Shown here one piece after another: positions 44,140-53,201 of a stretch of DNA of 64,000 nucleotides. This DNA is from Spirochaetota bacterium (lineage in GTDB: Bacteria; Spirochaetota; Brachyspiria; Brachyspirales; JACRPF01). Within the stretch, counting starts at the first letter, position 1, and each line of letters starts with the position of its first letter. Below the pieces are notes generated by a model that was not told the DNA's origin, made no database searches, and was given only the letters and a program-made list of their open reading frames with translations. Made by a program: the position numbers and the translations under genes. The stretch is from assembly GCA_016214035.1 (NCBI GenBank), contig JACRPF010000014.1, positions 186,001 through 250,000 of the forward strand, given 5' to 3'.

Positions 44140-45498
44140 TCAGTTTCTGGCGAGTACGGCAACAGTTTCAATATGAAATGTGTGCGGAAACATATCAAAG
44201 GGGACTATCTGCTCAACATGAAATCCGCCGGTGACGATAGCGTCAATGTCGCGCGATTGCGTATAGGGGTCGCACGCCACATAAATGATGCGTTGAAAGG
44301 GGAGGGATCGCAAAAAATCACGCATCTCGTTGGAAAGTCCCGCCCGGGGCGGATCGAGTAAGAGGACAGTCTTTGCGATTGCATCAGCGCCCGCCTTATC
44401 GGCCCACTTCGCAAGCTCTTCATGGTCGCTTCCGCAGCGCACATGATAATTTCTGATGCGGTTGTTCAGCGCATTTTCTTTTGCATACCGGGTAGACTCA
44501 CGGTTCGTCTCAATTGCTATCACCTGACCGCATTTCGCAGCCAGCGGAAGCGATAATGTCCCGACACCGGCGTGTGCATCTACGAGCGTATCACATGTTC
44601 CTATTATATCTGCGATGAATGAGATCATTGCCGCGGCCTGGCCGGCATTCACCTGAAAAAACGTAAGCGGCGAAATTGAGAAACGTATCCCGGCAATTTC
44701 ATCATCAATGATGTCCCCATATACCTTGGTAAGCGGTGAGTGCCTTGAACCGCTCGGCATCTGTCCGCCGCCTTTGAATACGTATTCGGTGTCATACGGG
44801 TTGTAAAATGAATAAAAGCCGGCAAGCATGCTGTGCCGCTTGAACAGAATCTTTGATATTTTCGTGAGGTCGAAACGCTCGGCGAAAAGCACCAGGGTGA
44901 GAAGCATTTGCTTTGATTTCGTACTTTCGCGTATGACGATATCCCGTACAACACCGCGCTTTTCCTTTGTGTCAAAAGCGGGAACGCGGAATTCATTCAA
45001 GAGCCGGACAACATCCTGCGCGAGCGCATTTGCCGCATCGGAATGAAGCGGACAGTTTCGTATCTCGATGATATCCCGCGTGGCACGCTTGTAGAACCCT
45101 GCGATGAGCTTTTTACGCTGCGGCGCGCATTGGAGCTGCATCTTATTACGATATCCGAACTGCATGGCAGACGGCCGTACCGGAGCCACCGGAACGCCTT
45201 TGGCGACCGTATGGCGGTATATCTCTTCAAGCAGCACGTGTTTATGATGGCATTGCTTCTCGTACGCGATATTCTGATGCGCACAGCCGCCGCAGGAACC
45301 GAAATACCGGCAACGCGGCGCAATTCTGTCCGGCGACGGTGTTTTTATCTCATGGATGACAGCCCGGGCATAACTTTTTTTATCGGCGAGAATATCAACA
45401 ACTACATCATCTCCGGGTACGCCGAACGGAACGAATATCGTTTTACCGTCAAGGTGGCCGATGCCGACACCTTCGCCGCCGAGTTTCTCAATTATCAC
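44140..45498 (-). CDS. 23S rRNA m5U methyltransferase, RlmD/RlmCD family
   Basis: A 452-aa RNA (uracil-C5) methyltransferase. A TRAM-like RNA-binding region at 1-55 is followed by four iron-sulfur cysteines (RCRYFGSCGGCAHQ plus EIRNCPLHSD). The SAM-binding domain has LVDAHAGVGTLSLPLA and LLDPPRAGL, and the catalytic Cys is in IIYVACDPYTQSRDI. The start is GTG 45498, the only usable in-frame start after an upstream stop; the ribosome site is weak. Which uridine (1939 or 747) is methylated is not decided. Confidence 0.93.
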   Translation of the reverse strand: MIIEKLGGEGVGIGHLDGKTIFVPFGVPGDDVVVDILADKKSYARAVIHEIKTPSPDRIAPRCRYFGSCGGCAHQNIAYEKQCHHKHVLLEEIYRHTVAKGVPVAPVRPSAMQFGYRNKMQLQCAPQRKKLIAGFYKRATRDIIEIRNCPLHSDAANALAQDVVRLLNEFRVPAFDTKEKRGVVRDIVIRESTKSKQMLLTLVLFAERFDLTKISKILFKRHSMLAGFYSFYNPYDTEYVFKGGGQMPSGSRHSPLTKVYGDIIDDEIAGIRFSISPLTFFQVNAGQAAAMISFIADIIGTCDTLVDAHAGVGTLSLPLAAKCGQVIAIETNRESTRYAKENALNNRIRNYHVRCGSDHEELAKWADKAGADAIAKTVLLLDPPRAGLSNEMRDFLRSLPFQRIIYVACDPYTQSRDIDAIVTGGFHVEQIVPFDMFPHTFHIETVAVLARN

Positions 45499-45598
45499 GC
45501 AGGTAGTGTCCGGAACAAAGCTTTAACGGAATTTTCAGAATTTATGCAAGTTAACATAATGTGTATTATCGGAAGTTGCCGGAAGGGGATATCGGCAC

Positions 45599-45925
45599 TT
45601 ATGCGACCTCATCACGATTCGGGTATACCGTGAAAAACTTCGCAAGATCGGAAAGCTTCAGCAGCCGTTTTGCCTGTTCCTGCGGACAGCAGAGCGAAAA
45701 CTGCTGATTATTTTTTAAAAGTGTTTTATGAATGGTGATAAATACGCCCATGCCGGTAGAATCGATAAAATCAACCGCAGACAGGTCCGCGCACAGATGC
45801 GTCATGGAACGGTTTTGCTTAATATATTCGGTAAGATCGGCCTTGATCTCAGGTGCACTGATGACATCAATCCGTCCGATTATAGCCGCAAAATGAATGC
45901 TTCCGCGTGAATCAAAGGTGATCAT
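45599..45925 (-). CDS. STAS-domain anti-anti-sigma factor
   Basis: A 108-aa single STAS domain of the SpoIIAA/RsbV type. The phosphorylatable serine lies in DFIDSTGMGVFITIHK. Such proteins release a partner from an anti-sigma or switch kinase when dephosphorylated. No kinase or phosphatase partner is adjacent. No clear ribosome site precedes the ATG. Confidence 0.92.
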   Translation of the reverse strand: MITFDSRGSIHFAAIIGRIDVISAPEIKADLTEYIKQNRSMTHLCADLSAVDFIDSTGMGVFITIHKTLLKNNQQFSLCCPQEQAKRLLKLSDLAKFFTVYPNRDEVA

Positions 45926-45988
45926 AATGTTTTAGTTCCGTTTTTTGATACGTAATCGTATACGAAAGTACAGAAATTTCAAGGTCGT

Positions 45989-46017
45989 TTGACAATATGC
46001 ATATTATGCGATATAGT
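45989..46017 (+). promoter_or_regulatory. consensus promoter of lspA
   Basis: TTGACA (45989-45994), 17 bases, TATAGT (46012-46017). ATG 46046 follows AAAAGG. Confidence 0.8.
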
Positions 46018-46045
46018 TCAGCACAGTAACAATAAAAGGTATTTT

Positions 46046-46588
46046 ATGCGTTCACTAGCGGCTGTTATAAAAAGCAAATGGATTTTTTTTGGCCTTTCGG
46101 TCATATATTTTGTGCTTGATGTCGTCAGCAAAATTCTCGTTGTAAAATATCTGCCGATTGGTGTAACCAAAGCGGTTCTTTCACCGTTTCTGCTCTTTAT
46201 ACATATCAAAAACCCCGGTATTGCGTACGGGATGTTCAAAAACCCGCCGGCCGGGCTGAAAACATTCTTCTTTGTGTTAATCATACTTGTAATGATCGCC
46301 GCAAGCATTTTTCTTGTGTATCTGATTGCCACATCGCATGTAAAGCTGCGTGCAAGCCTCATCAGTTTCTCGCTGATCCTCGGCGGAGCACTTGGAAATC
46401 TCGCCGATCGTATCGTCGACCGTGAAGTGACCGATTTCATCAGCATCGGCCTTACGAATACACTGCGTTTCAATTATATATTCAATCTCGCTGATATGTG
46501 GATAACGTTCGGTTTTTCGCTGCTCATCATCGCGACATTCATACTCAAGGAAGATGCAGCCACGAAGGAAACGCAGCGCGTCAGCTGA
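46046..46588 (+). CDS. lspA: signal peptidase II (lipoprotein)
   Basis: A 180-aa inner-membrane aspartic protease that cleaves prolipoprotein signal peptides. Four membrane helices are predicted. The catalytic Asp residues lie in GGALGNLADRIVDREVTDFI and FNLADMWI, and the early KNPGIAYGMF is conserved. ATG 46046 is used because an upstream alternative overlaps the promoter. It would process the short lipoproteins of this window. rluD starts three bases after its stop. Confidence 0.94.
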   Translation: MRSLAAVIKSKWIFFGLSVIYFVLDVVSKILVVKYLPIGVTKAVLSPFLLFIHIKNPGIAYGMFKNPPAGLKTFFFVLIILVMIAASIFLVYLIATSHVKLRASLISFSLILGGALGNLADRIVDREVTDFISIGLTNTLRFNYIFNLADMWITFGFSLLIIATFILKEDAATKETQRVS

Positions 46589-46591
46589 CCG

Positions 46592-47488
46592 ATGCAGTAT
46601 TCATTTACGGTTGATTCACTGAATGCCGGCAAACGGCTAGATATATGCCTGCGCGATGTGCTTTCCCTATCGCGATCACAGATTCTTAAAAACATAGAAC
46701 ATGTCCGGGTGAACGGCGAAGGCAGCAAGCCGTCATACGTCGTCAAGGAAGGCGATTCGGTGGTGCTGTCGCTCACGCCGCCAGCCGCGGGTGATATCAA
46801 ACCGGAACATATCCCGCTCAGTATTATTTATGAAGACGAAGCCATCATCGTTATCGATAAACCGGCGGGCATGTCATCGCACGCAAGCGACCATGAACAG
46901 ACCGGTACGCTGGTGAATGCGCTTCTGGGTTATGCCAACGATTTCACTTTTTTCGGTGCCCGCGCCCGGGCCGGCATCGTGCATCGTCTTGATAAAGATA
47001 CAAGCGGCGTCATCATCGTCGGGAAATCGGCGCCAATTGTGGAAAAGCTGCAGCTTCAGTTCGCCGCCCGCACCGTTGAAAAGGTGTATTATGCAATTGT
47101 AAACGGTACTGTTGAACATGAGCACGGCATCATCGATAAACCCATAGGCCGGCACGCGGTATATCGTAAAAAAATGACCGTCCGCTCTGACGGCAAGCGC
47201 GCGGTCACGGTGTATGAGATTGCGGAGCGGCTGAAAGGGCACACGCTTGTCAAGCTGATTCCGAAGACAGGACGCACGCATCAGATACGTGTGCATCTGG
47301 CATCGCTTCGATATCCGATTATCGGCGACAGGATCTATTCAAAGAATTTTTCCGCATACAATATGACCGGCCTGGCACTGTCCGCCAAACGACTTACGAT
47401 AGAACATCCGATCAGCGGAAACCGCATGACATTTGAGGCGGATTACTCCGCGGAATTCAAATACTGGCTTGAGAAACTTCGTCAGTAG
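46592..47488 (+). CDS. RluD-family pseudouridine synthase
   Basis: A 298-aa enzyme. An S4 domain at the N-terminus (GKRLDICLRDVLSLSRSQIL) is followed by the catalytic domain with VHRLDKDTSGVIIVGKS, where Asp is catalytic, and KTGRTHQIRVHLASL. The arrangement lspA-rluD is common in bacteria. RluD modifies helix 69 of 23S rRNA; RluC/A are alternatives. Its 3' end overlaps the convergent lepB gene by seven bases. Confidence 0.93.
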   Translation: MQYSFTVDSLNAGKRLDICLRDVLSLSRSQILKNIEHVRVNGEGSKPSYVVKEGDSVVLSLTPPAAGDIKPEHIPLSIIYEDEAIIVIDKPAGMSSHASDHEQTGTLVNALLGYANDFTFFGARARAGIVHRLDKDTSGVIIVGKSAPIVEKLQLQFAARTVEKVYYAIVNGTVEHEHGIIDKPIGRHAVYRKKMTVRSDGKRAVTVYEIAERLKGHTLVKLIPKTGRTHQIRVHLASLRYPIIGDRIYSKNFSAYNMTGLALSAKRLTIEHPISGNRMTFEADYSAEFKYWLEKLRQ

Positions 47489-48525
47489 ATCCAGATATAC
47501 CGCTGCAGTATCGCGCGTTCCAACGGCCAGTACATGAGATTCGGCTGGCCTTTGATATACGGAAAATGCACCAAACCCCAATATCGTGAATCGCATGATT
47601 CATTTCTATTATCACCCATGGCGAAATAGAACGGTTCGGTCACTTTATACGTATACTCGGCGGCGCCTTTCGCAAAACGCTCATAGTGATTCACCCAGAA
47701 CCATTTTTTCACGTCATAATGCGCTTCTTTGCCGTTTACCGTAACGCTGTACGTTGTTGTATCAAAGATTGAGACCTGCGGTGCAAGACGTTTGAATACG
47801 ATAGATTCGCCGACTTTCGGCACATAGATTGGGCCGAAATTATCCCGCGGTTCGCTTTCAGGCACCGGCCGCTGAATGACATTCTCACGATCGGCGTAAC
47901 TGTTGTTACCCCACTTGTCGTTGAGGGGCTCACCGTTGATATACACTTTTTTCCGTATGACCTCTATTGTTTCTCCGCCGACGGCGAGCACGCGTTTTAC
48001 ATATTCTTTTTTTGGATCCCAGTCAGACGTACGTAATCCCAAAAGCCCCATCATCGCGGTCATCCGTTCTCCGGTTATTTTTTCGCCGATATAATTTGCG
48101 ATAAGGATACGCGGGTCCGATGCAAACGGTGAAAGGCAGAGAATTGATACTATTTCTTTAACACATTGTATCGCCGGTGACGGCGGATACAACGACTTGG
48201 TGCCCTCACAGCGGTAATTTGCCGACGGGGGCGCACGGAAAATAATGATGTCTCCCCTGTTCGGATATTTGATTTTCGGAAGACGGTACCCTTCAAAGCC
48301 GTCGGTGAAGGGGATCTTGGTCCCGTATAAAAAACGGTTGGCGAACAGTCTGTCGCCGGGCATGAGCTTCGGTTTCATCGAACCGGTTGGTATCATGTAA
48401 TTCTGAATGAGCGTAAGGCTTAATAATATAACGATTACCGCGGCCTCGAACAATGAGCGGATGTTGCCGCGCCAGTCTTTGCATTCGCCGATAAACCAGT
48501 CGATCATTTTTTTAAGTTCAAGCAT
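47482..48525 (-). CDS. lepB: signal peptidase I
   Basis: A 347-aa membrane protease that removes signal peptides from exported proteins. One N-terminal membrane helix (IRSLFEAAVIVILLSLTLI) is followed by the catalytic Ser in MIPTGSMKPKL, the general-base Lys in EYVKRVLAVGGE, and box E GDNRNESCDSRYWG. A long insertion between Ser and Lys (about 90-165) makes it larger than most. AGGAGAGG precedes the ATG. Confidence 0.95.
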   Translation of the reverse strand: MLELKKMIDWFIGECKDWRGNIRSLFEAAVIVILLSLTLIQNYMIPTGSMKPKLMPGDRLFANRFLYGTKIPFTDGFEGYRLPKIKYPNRGDIIIFRAPPSANYRCEGTKSLYPPSPAIQCVKEIVSILCLSPFASDPRILIANYIGEKITGERMTAMMGLLGLRTSDWDPKKEYVKRVLAVGGETIEVIRKKVYINGEPLNDKWGNNSYADRENVIQRPVPESEPRDNFGPIYVPKVGESIVFKRLAPQVSIFDTTTYSVTVNGKEAHYDVKKWFWVNHYERFAKGAAEYTYKVTEPFYFAMGDNRNESCDSRYWGLVHFPYIKGQPNLMYWPLERAILQRYIWIY

Positions 48526-48548
48526 ATCCTCTCCTCTCTGCCTTGGTG

Positions 48549-49172
48549 TCAGTTCGATTTTATGTCGATCTTTAATTCGATGACGATCTCGCAGCGATTA
48601 CCCTCGTAGCGCTCCTCTACTACCGATGCAAGCGATACCAGCCGGTCGACAGCGCCCGTACCATCGGGGTATCGTCTCTGTAAAAGCATTTTCATTTTTG
48701 CTTTCGCCGTCATCAGTGCCGCTTCGCGGGCGCGATATTTTGCGCCGGTACCGCTCCCCTCGCCCACCCCTGATGCACGCAGTGTGTTCTCATCAGTGAA
48801 TCCGTCACGTGTAAGTCCGTGTGTATATGAGTTTATTTTTCTGCCGAGCGCCTCGTCCCTGATGAATATGGTTACTCGTGTTTTGTCTTTTCCCGCAGTT
48901 GATTTTATGTGTTCCGGTTTGATGATAATCACGTTGCTCGCATGCAGATACTGTACTATCGATTCGGTATCATGCCGCACCGCTTTTAACGCGATAGACT
49001 TTGCGATGCCCGTATACAGCGCGTTGGATGCCTCGATGCATGCAGCTTCATAATTTGCGCCTTCGCCGGTTGCGGTGAAAACACCGCGGCTGATGTCGGT
49101 TTTGGGCTTTGCACACGATACTATTATAATGGCGAACACAAGAGCTGCTGACAGAACCGATGCTATTTTCAT
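48549..49172 (-). CDS. LPP20-like lipoprotein
   Basis: A 207-aa protein. A signal sequence ends in a lipobox (IIVSC). The mature part has two related segments, GEGANYEAACIEASNALYTG and GEGSGTGAKYRAREAALMTA, the kind of Gly/Ala-rich repeat seen in LPP20-type envelope lipoproteins. The C-terminal strand ends in ELKIDIKSN. AAGG precedes the ATG. It lies 23 bases upstream of lepB on the same strand. Confidence 0.72.
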   Translation of the reverse strand: MKIASVLSAALVFAIIIVSCAKPKTDISRGVFTATGEGANYEAACIEASNALYTGIAKSIALKAVRHDTESIVQYLHASNVIIIKPEHIKSTAGKDKTRVTIFIRDEALGRKINSYTHGLTRDGFTDENTLRASGVGEGSGTGAKYRAREAALMTAKAKMKMLLQRRYPDGTGAVDRLVSLASVVEERYEGNRCEIVIELKIDIKSN

Positions 49173-49311
49173 AAGTGACCTTGTAATTTATACATTTCTT
49201 TTGATACCATTCATTTACGATGCCGCATGATTGTATCAAATTACATGAATATGTAAAGCAGATTTATTCCAGCAGCATCGTTGCGCTCGTACGTAACAGA
49301 ATATCGGCCGC

Positions 49312-49339
49312 TTGACGTTTGTAATGTATGCAATAGACT
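49312..49339 (+). promoter_or_regulatory. promoter of the GNAT gene, short or no leader
   Basis: TTGACG (49312-49317), 16 bases, TAGACT (49334-49339), then nine bases to ATG 49349. Confidence 0.55.
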
Positions 49340-49348
49340 GCTTACACG

Positions 49349-49780
49349 ATGATAATCCGCGCAATGACACATGCTGATAGTGACAGCGTCAGCTCCATGC
49401 TTGCTGACGTGGATACTGCCGTACACGTCACAAGGGAGGACCTGGCGGCGTTTTTATCACGCGACGACTATATCATACTCATCGCTGAAGATGACCGGAT
49501 AGCCGGATACCTTTGCTTCATGCTTATACCGCCGGAAGCGGAGCTGCTCGATATAGCCGTTGACCGTTCATTCAGACGCAAAGGCGTTGCCCGGACGCTC
49601 TTGAACGAAGGCATACGGTTATTACGCACACGCGGCATAACAAAACTGTTCCTTGAAGTCGCCGTTACGAATACCGCCGCACGCACGTTTTACGGCACAC
49701 ATGATTTTACAGAGAACGGCCTGAGAAAAAACTATTACGGGAATACCATCGATGCGGTACTCATGTCCCGCATCATTTGA
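49349..49780 (+). CDS. GNAT acetyltransferase, RimI-like
   Basis: A 143-aa acetyltransferase. The acetyl-CoA loop is RSFRRKGVARTLLNEGI and the C-terminal part LEVAVTNTAARTFYGTHDFT is typical of RimI (ribosomal protein S18 N-acetyltransferase) and close relatives. The usual tsaB/tsaD neighbours are absent, so the exact substrate is uncertain. It has no ribosome site and a promoter nine bases upstream. Confidence 0.85.
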   Translation: MIIRAMTHADSDSVSSMLADVDTAVHVTREDLAAFLSRDDYIILIAEDDRIAGYLCFMLIPPEAELLDIAVDRSFRRKGVARTLLNEGIRLLRTRGITKLFLEVAVTNTAARTFYGTHDFTENGLRKNYYGNTIDAVLMSRII

Positions 49781-49790
49781 ATATCACACG

Positions 49791-50255
49791 TTACTTTGAC
49801 GGCACGCCGATATACGCATTTCCAAGATCAATGATCAGGTGCAGTATGCGCGATTCAATTTTCGCATATTCGATATGCATGACCATCTGCAGGAGTAATG
49901 CGGCGAAATAGATGACAAAACAGCCGAGTACGAACATGAACACGGCGCCGAGCACATGATTCAGCCAGCCCATGACGAGTGCATTAAGTACTGCTTCTGC
50001 AAAATGACTTATGATCTGAAGCACTATGTTGATCACTACCAGCAGGATCAGAAAAAGAACGATCTTCCACAAAATCGTATTCGTATAGAATGAAAACTGT
50101 TTTAACGCCACGGGATGCAGCACCGGTACAAGCAGGAACGCGGTTATCACCGCAAGCGCGATTGTCAGGAAATGCAGCAATCCCTTCATGCCGCCGTAAA
50201 TGAGTGCAATGGCAAGCGCAATTATAAGGCCGTAGTCAAGCGTTGAAAATTGCAT
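49791..50255 (-). CDS. CvpA-family membrane protein
   Basis: A 154-aa protein with four membrane helices; the N-terminus DYGLIIALAIALIYGGMKGL matches the CvpA start (usually D-hydrophobic-xxGxxxG). The GAVFMFVLGCFVIYF helix is also conserved. CvpA family members affect colicin V export, biofilm or envelope stress; the biochemical role is unknown. Confidence 0.85.
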   Translation of the reverse strand: MQFSTLDYGLIIALAIALIYGGMKGLLHFLTIALAVITAFLLVPVLHPVALKQFSFYTNTILWKIVLFLILLVVINIVLQIISHFAEAVLNALVMGWLNHVLGAVFMFVLGCFVIYFAALLLQMVMHIEYAKIESRILHLIIDLGNAYIGVPSK

Positions 50256-50284
50256 AGTAACACCGTTATAATAATTTGCTGAAT

Positions 50285-50311
50285 ACTATAATACCATTCC
50301 CGGTTTGTCAA
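50285..50311 (-). promoter_or_regulatory. probable promoter of the cvpA-like gene
   Basis: Minus strand: TTGACA (50311-50306), then TATAGT (50290-50285) at 15 bases or TAGTAT at 17. It lies just downstream of the lipA stop and marks the end of the long operon. Confidence 0.55.
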
Positions 50312-50323
50312 CCAAAATGAGGA

Positions 50324-51202
50324 TTAGCGGGGTGATGTTGTCGCTGAATACACCGTATGTGCTTTATATGAACTTCTGACCAATGGTCCCGATGCGACAC
50401 CGGAGAAGCCTATCGACAATGCGAATGTCCGGTAGGCATCAAATGCTTCGGGCGTTACATAGGAAACAACAGGTGCATGCTTAACCGACGGCGCAAGATA
50501 TTGGCCGATGGTGACACAATCACATCCTGTTGAACGGATATCACGGAGTGTTTCATGTACTTCCGCTTCTGTCTCGCCGAGCCCCACCATGATACCAGAC
50601 TTCGTGACCAGCGCGGGGCTGTACCGCTTCACCAGTGCGAGCAGTTCGAGTGAACGCTGATAGTCCGCCTGGGGACGTATCGCCGGATACAACCGGGATA
50701 TCGTTTCAATATTGTGATTAAGTACGGCAGGATGCACATCGGCTACAGCTATTATCGATGATATGTTGCCGCCGAAATCAGGAATGAGAACTTCTACGGG
50801 AATGGTTTCGTCAAACGCACGGATTGCCTTAAGGACGCTGACATAATGTGACGCCCCGCCGTCGGGAATATCGTCACGGGTAACCGATGTGATGACCACA
50901 TACCTGAGCTTGAATGCAGCAATTGCCTTCACCACATCATCCGCTTCCGATGCGTTCACCGAATCGGGAACTGATTTATCAACCGCGCAGAACCTGCAGG
51001 TGCGTGTGCAGTGACTGCCGAGAATCATGAATGTAGCGGTGCCTTTGCCGAAACACTCCACCATATTCGGACAGTTCGCTTCCTCGCACACCGTATGCAG
51101 GGAAAGGCTCCTGAGCGTTGCAGCAATCGTTTCGCGTTTTTCGCTGTCGGCGGCGTTTACACGCACGGAAAGCCACGGCGGTTTTTTAACGGTATTATTC
51201 AT
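50324..51202 (-). CDS. lipA: lipoyl synthase
   Basis: A 292-aa radical-SAM enzyme that inserts two sulfurs into the octanoyl group on lipoyl domains. Both clusters are visible: the auxiliary set CEEANCPNMVEC and the radical-SAM CTRTCRFC. VTSVTRDDIPDGGASHYV, MVGLGETEAEV and the C-terminal SGPLVRSSY are family motifs; Arg-Ser-Ser closes the active site. ATG 51202 overlaps the lipB stop by eight bases. It is the last gene of the operon that encodes the lipoyl-bearing E2. Confidence 0.97.
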   Translation of the reverse strand: MNNTVKKPPWLSVRVNAADSEKRETIAATLRSLSLHTVCEEANCPNMVECFGKGTATFMILGSHCTRTCRFCAVDKSVPDSVNASEADDVVKAIAAFKLRYVVITSVTRDDIPDGGASHYVSVLKAIRAFDETIPVEVLIPDFGGNISSIIAVADVHPAVLNHNIETISRLYPAIRPQADYQRSLELLALVKRYSPALVTKSGIMVGLGETEAEVHETLRDIRSTGCDCVTIGQYLAPSVKHAPVVSYVTPEAFDAYRTFALSIGFSGVASGPLVRSSYKAHTVYSATTSPR

Positions 51203-51839
51203 AAACGAATACTTCCTTAATCGCAGCGGCAAGCGATGAAAATACGTCGGTCATCACCGCCGGTGCGCCGCGGACCTCACGCAGCGAGGTAACGCCGCGA
51301 TCGGGGATGCCGCAGGGAACGATATAACTGAACGGCGTCATGTCAACGTTCACGTTGAGCGCAATCCCATGCATGCTGACGCCGTGTTTGAACGCAACTC
51401 CGACAGCGGCAATTTTTTTATCATCGATCCAGACACCGCGATGCTCCGGGGCCCGGCCGCTTTGCAGATCATAATCGCGTGACAGTACCCGGATAACAGC
51501 CTCTTCAAGATTCCAGATGAACTGGCGCACGTCATGGTTCACAACAGCCATGTCGGCGATGAGGTAACACACCGCCTGTCCCGGCCCGTGATAGGTGGCC
51601 TCTCCTCCCCGCTCAGTCGTATGCAGCGCAACACCTTTTGACGCGAGATATTCTTTCGTCGTGAGCAGATGTGACGCATCCGTACGCCGCCCAACGGTTA
51701 TCACCGGATTGTGTTCGACAAGCATGAGCGTATCGGTAATCATACCGCGCTGTCGTTGTTCTACAAGTGCACACTGATCAGCATATGCGGACGCATAATC
51801 CACGCTACCGCATGACAATACCGATAACAGCCCGGACAA
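51195..51839 (-). CDS. lipB: lipoyl(octanoyl) transferase
   Basis: A 214-aa transferase that moves octanoate from acyl carrier protein to lipoyl domains. Motifs: LVEHNPVITVGRRTD, ERGGEATYHGPGQAVCYLI, and the C-terminal MHGIALNVNVDMTPFSYIVP with PCGI carrying the active Cys. Start: TTG 51839, five bases after GGAGG. A longer frame would overlap the upstream dehydrogenase gene. Coupled to lipA downstream. Confidence 0.95.
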   Translation of the reverse strand: MSGLLSVLSCGSVDYASAYADQCALVEQRQRGMITDTLMLVEHNPVITVGRRTDASHLLTTKEYLASKGVALHTTERGGEATYHGPGQAVCYLIADMAVVNHDVRQFIWNLEEAVIRVLSRDYDLQSGRAPEHRGVWIDDKKIAAVGVAFKHGVSMHGIALNVNVDMTPFSYIVPCGIPDRGVTSLREVRGAPAVMTDVFSSLAAAIKEVFVYE

Positions 51840-51855
51840 TGGGGCCTCCGTACGC

Positions 51856-53130
51856 TTACAGCTTTTTCGCGTTTGCAAGAAGATAGCGTTCCGACTCAGA
51901 AGACCAGAGGCCATTCGTTTTCGATACTATTGCGGCAAGCTCTTTGAATAGCGGATCGCTTGCTCCTTTGGATGCAAAGTCGTTTATCGCGACAAGCGGC
52001 ATATCTATGTTTGTGTAGATGAGTTTCTTGCCGCCGGGGATTTCCGGCAGATGCAGCGTGGTCTCAACGACGGCGGTCATCCCGCCCACATGCGTAACCA
52101 TGGTCGCAGGGTCGATCTTGTTGCGTCCCATCATATCAAGCGATTCAATCATGTCGTTCGTGTTGCCGCCGCTCGTGCCGACGATATGTGTCGATGCGTA
52201 ATGCACGTTGTAGAAGTTGAACGGCGCGCTGAAATTGGCGTCGGTGGGACCGGCGAAGAAGTCGAGACAGCCGTCGTGCGCGAGTATCTTGTCGCCCTGT
52301 TCAACGAGCGGAGCAACCGGCGCGAATACGAAAACATCATTGAAGCCGTTGCCGTTGGTGAGCGAGCGAAGATGCGCCACCGGATCGGCTACGCTTTTCG
52401 TGTTTACATAGCGAAGGTCAACACCGTTCTTTTTCGCCTCGGCAACAGTGTATATGGAAGCGGCACGTGCGAGACGCGCGTCGTCGATATCGGTGACTAC
52501 CAGAAGCGCCGGCTTTCGATCGCAATGAATCGCATAATCGATGGCGCCAAGACCCATGGGGCCGACACCGGCGAGTATCGCCATGGAACCGCCTTTGACG
52601 ATACCCATGGCGTGTTCATAGCTGCCGGGCGTGGTGTGATAATTTGCATGGAAAGCGCCGACGATGCATGACATGGGTTCCGCAAGCGAGCCCTTGAAGA
52701 ACGCATCGCCCTTGAACTCGAGCAGGCAGTTATGCGTCATCACTTCTTCAGGTATTATAATATAGGTTGCATCACCGCCGATATGCTGATACGAATATCC
52801 CGGCGCGGAAAGCACTCCCACCGGTCCCTGTTCATAATTGATGGCCGGCTGTATCGAGAACTTCTGTCCGTCTTTGAACTGCTTCTTCCACTTTTTGCCC
52901 ACCTCGACAATTTCGCCGCAGAACTCATGGCCGATGATGGTCGGGTTCTTATCGATATCTTTCGGCACGCGTTTGTGGTCGGTCCCCTGCGCCGCCGCCT
53001 TGTAGCTCGACATGCAGATACTGTCCGAGATGATATGCGCGAGTATCTCGCCGTCTTTGATCGCGGGTAATTCGAACTCTTCAAGTCTTAGGTCTTTCTT
53101 GCCGTAAAGTCGTACTGCTTTGGTTTTCAT
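51856..53130 (-). CDS. zinc-type polyol dehydrogenase, L-sorbose-1-phosphate reductase-like
   Basis: A 424-aa medium-chain dehydrogenase. A GroES-like N-terminal domain carries IIGHEFCGEIVEVGKKW and SICMSSYKAA, with Cys and His-Glu as zinc ligands. The Rossmann part has ILAGVGPMGLGAIDYAI. It is longer than typical alcohol dehydrogenases (about 350 aa), as are SorE-type sorbose-1-phosphate reductases and related sugar-phosphate dehydrogenases, which it resembles. Its place in the operon after the aldolase fusion suggests oxidation or reduction of a polyol or ketose phosphate. It starts 71 bases after the previous gene. Confidence 0.8.
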   Translation of the reverse strand: MKTKAVRLYGKKDLRLEEFELPAIKDGEILAHIISDSICMSSYKAAAQGTDHKRVPKDIDKNPTIIGHEFCGEIVEVGKKWKKQFKDGQKFSIQPAINYEQGPVGVLSAPGYSYQHIGGDATYIIIPEEVMTHNCLLEFKGDAFFKGSLAEPMSCIVGAFHANYHTTPGSYEHAMGIVKGGSMAILAGVGPMGLGAIDYAIHCDRKPALLVVTDIDDARLARAASIYTVAEAKKNGVDLRYVNTKSVADPVAHLRSLTNGNGFNDVFVFAPVAPLVEQGDKILAHDGCLDFFAGPTDANFSAPFNFYNVHYASTHIVGTSGGNTNDMIESLDMMGRNKIDPATMVTHVGGMTAVVETTLHLPEIPGGKKLIYTNIDMPLVAINDFASKGASDPLFKELAAIVSKTNGLWSSESERYLLANAKKL

Positions 53131-53156
53131 GGTTTGCTGCTCCTGTTATTTTTAGG

Positions 53157-53176
53157 CAAGGGGCTTAAGCTCCTTG
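53157..53176. other. 20-base imperfect palindrome between operon genes
   Basis: CAAGGGGCTTAAGCTCCTTG on the + strand can fold into a stem around GCTTAAGC. It lies in the only sizeable spacer (71 bases) between the aldolase fusion and the zinc dehydrogenase. It lacks a U run, so RNA processing or stability is more likely than termination. Confidence 0.4.
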
Positions 53177-53201
53177 TTTTCCGAGATGTCGTCTGCTCTC
53201 T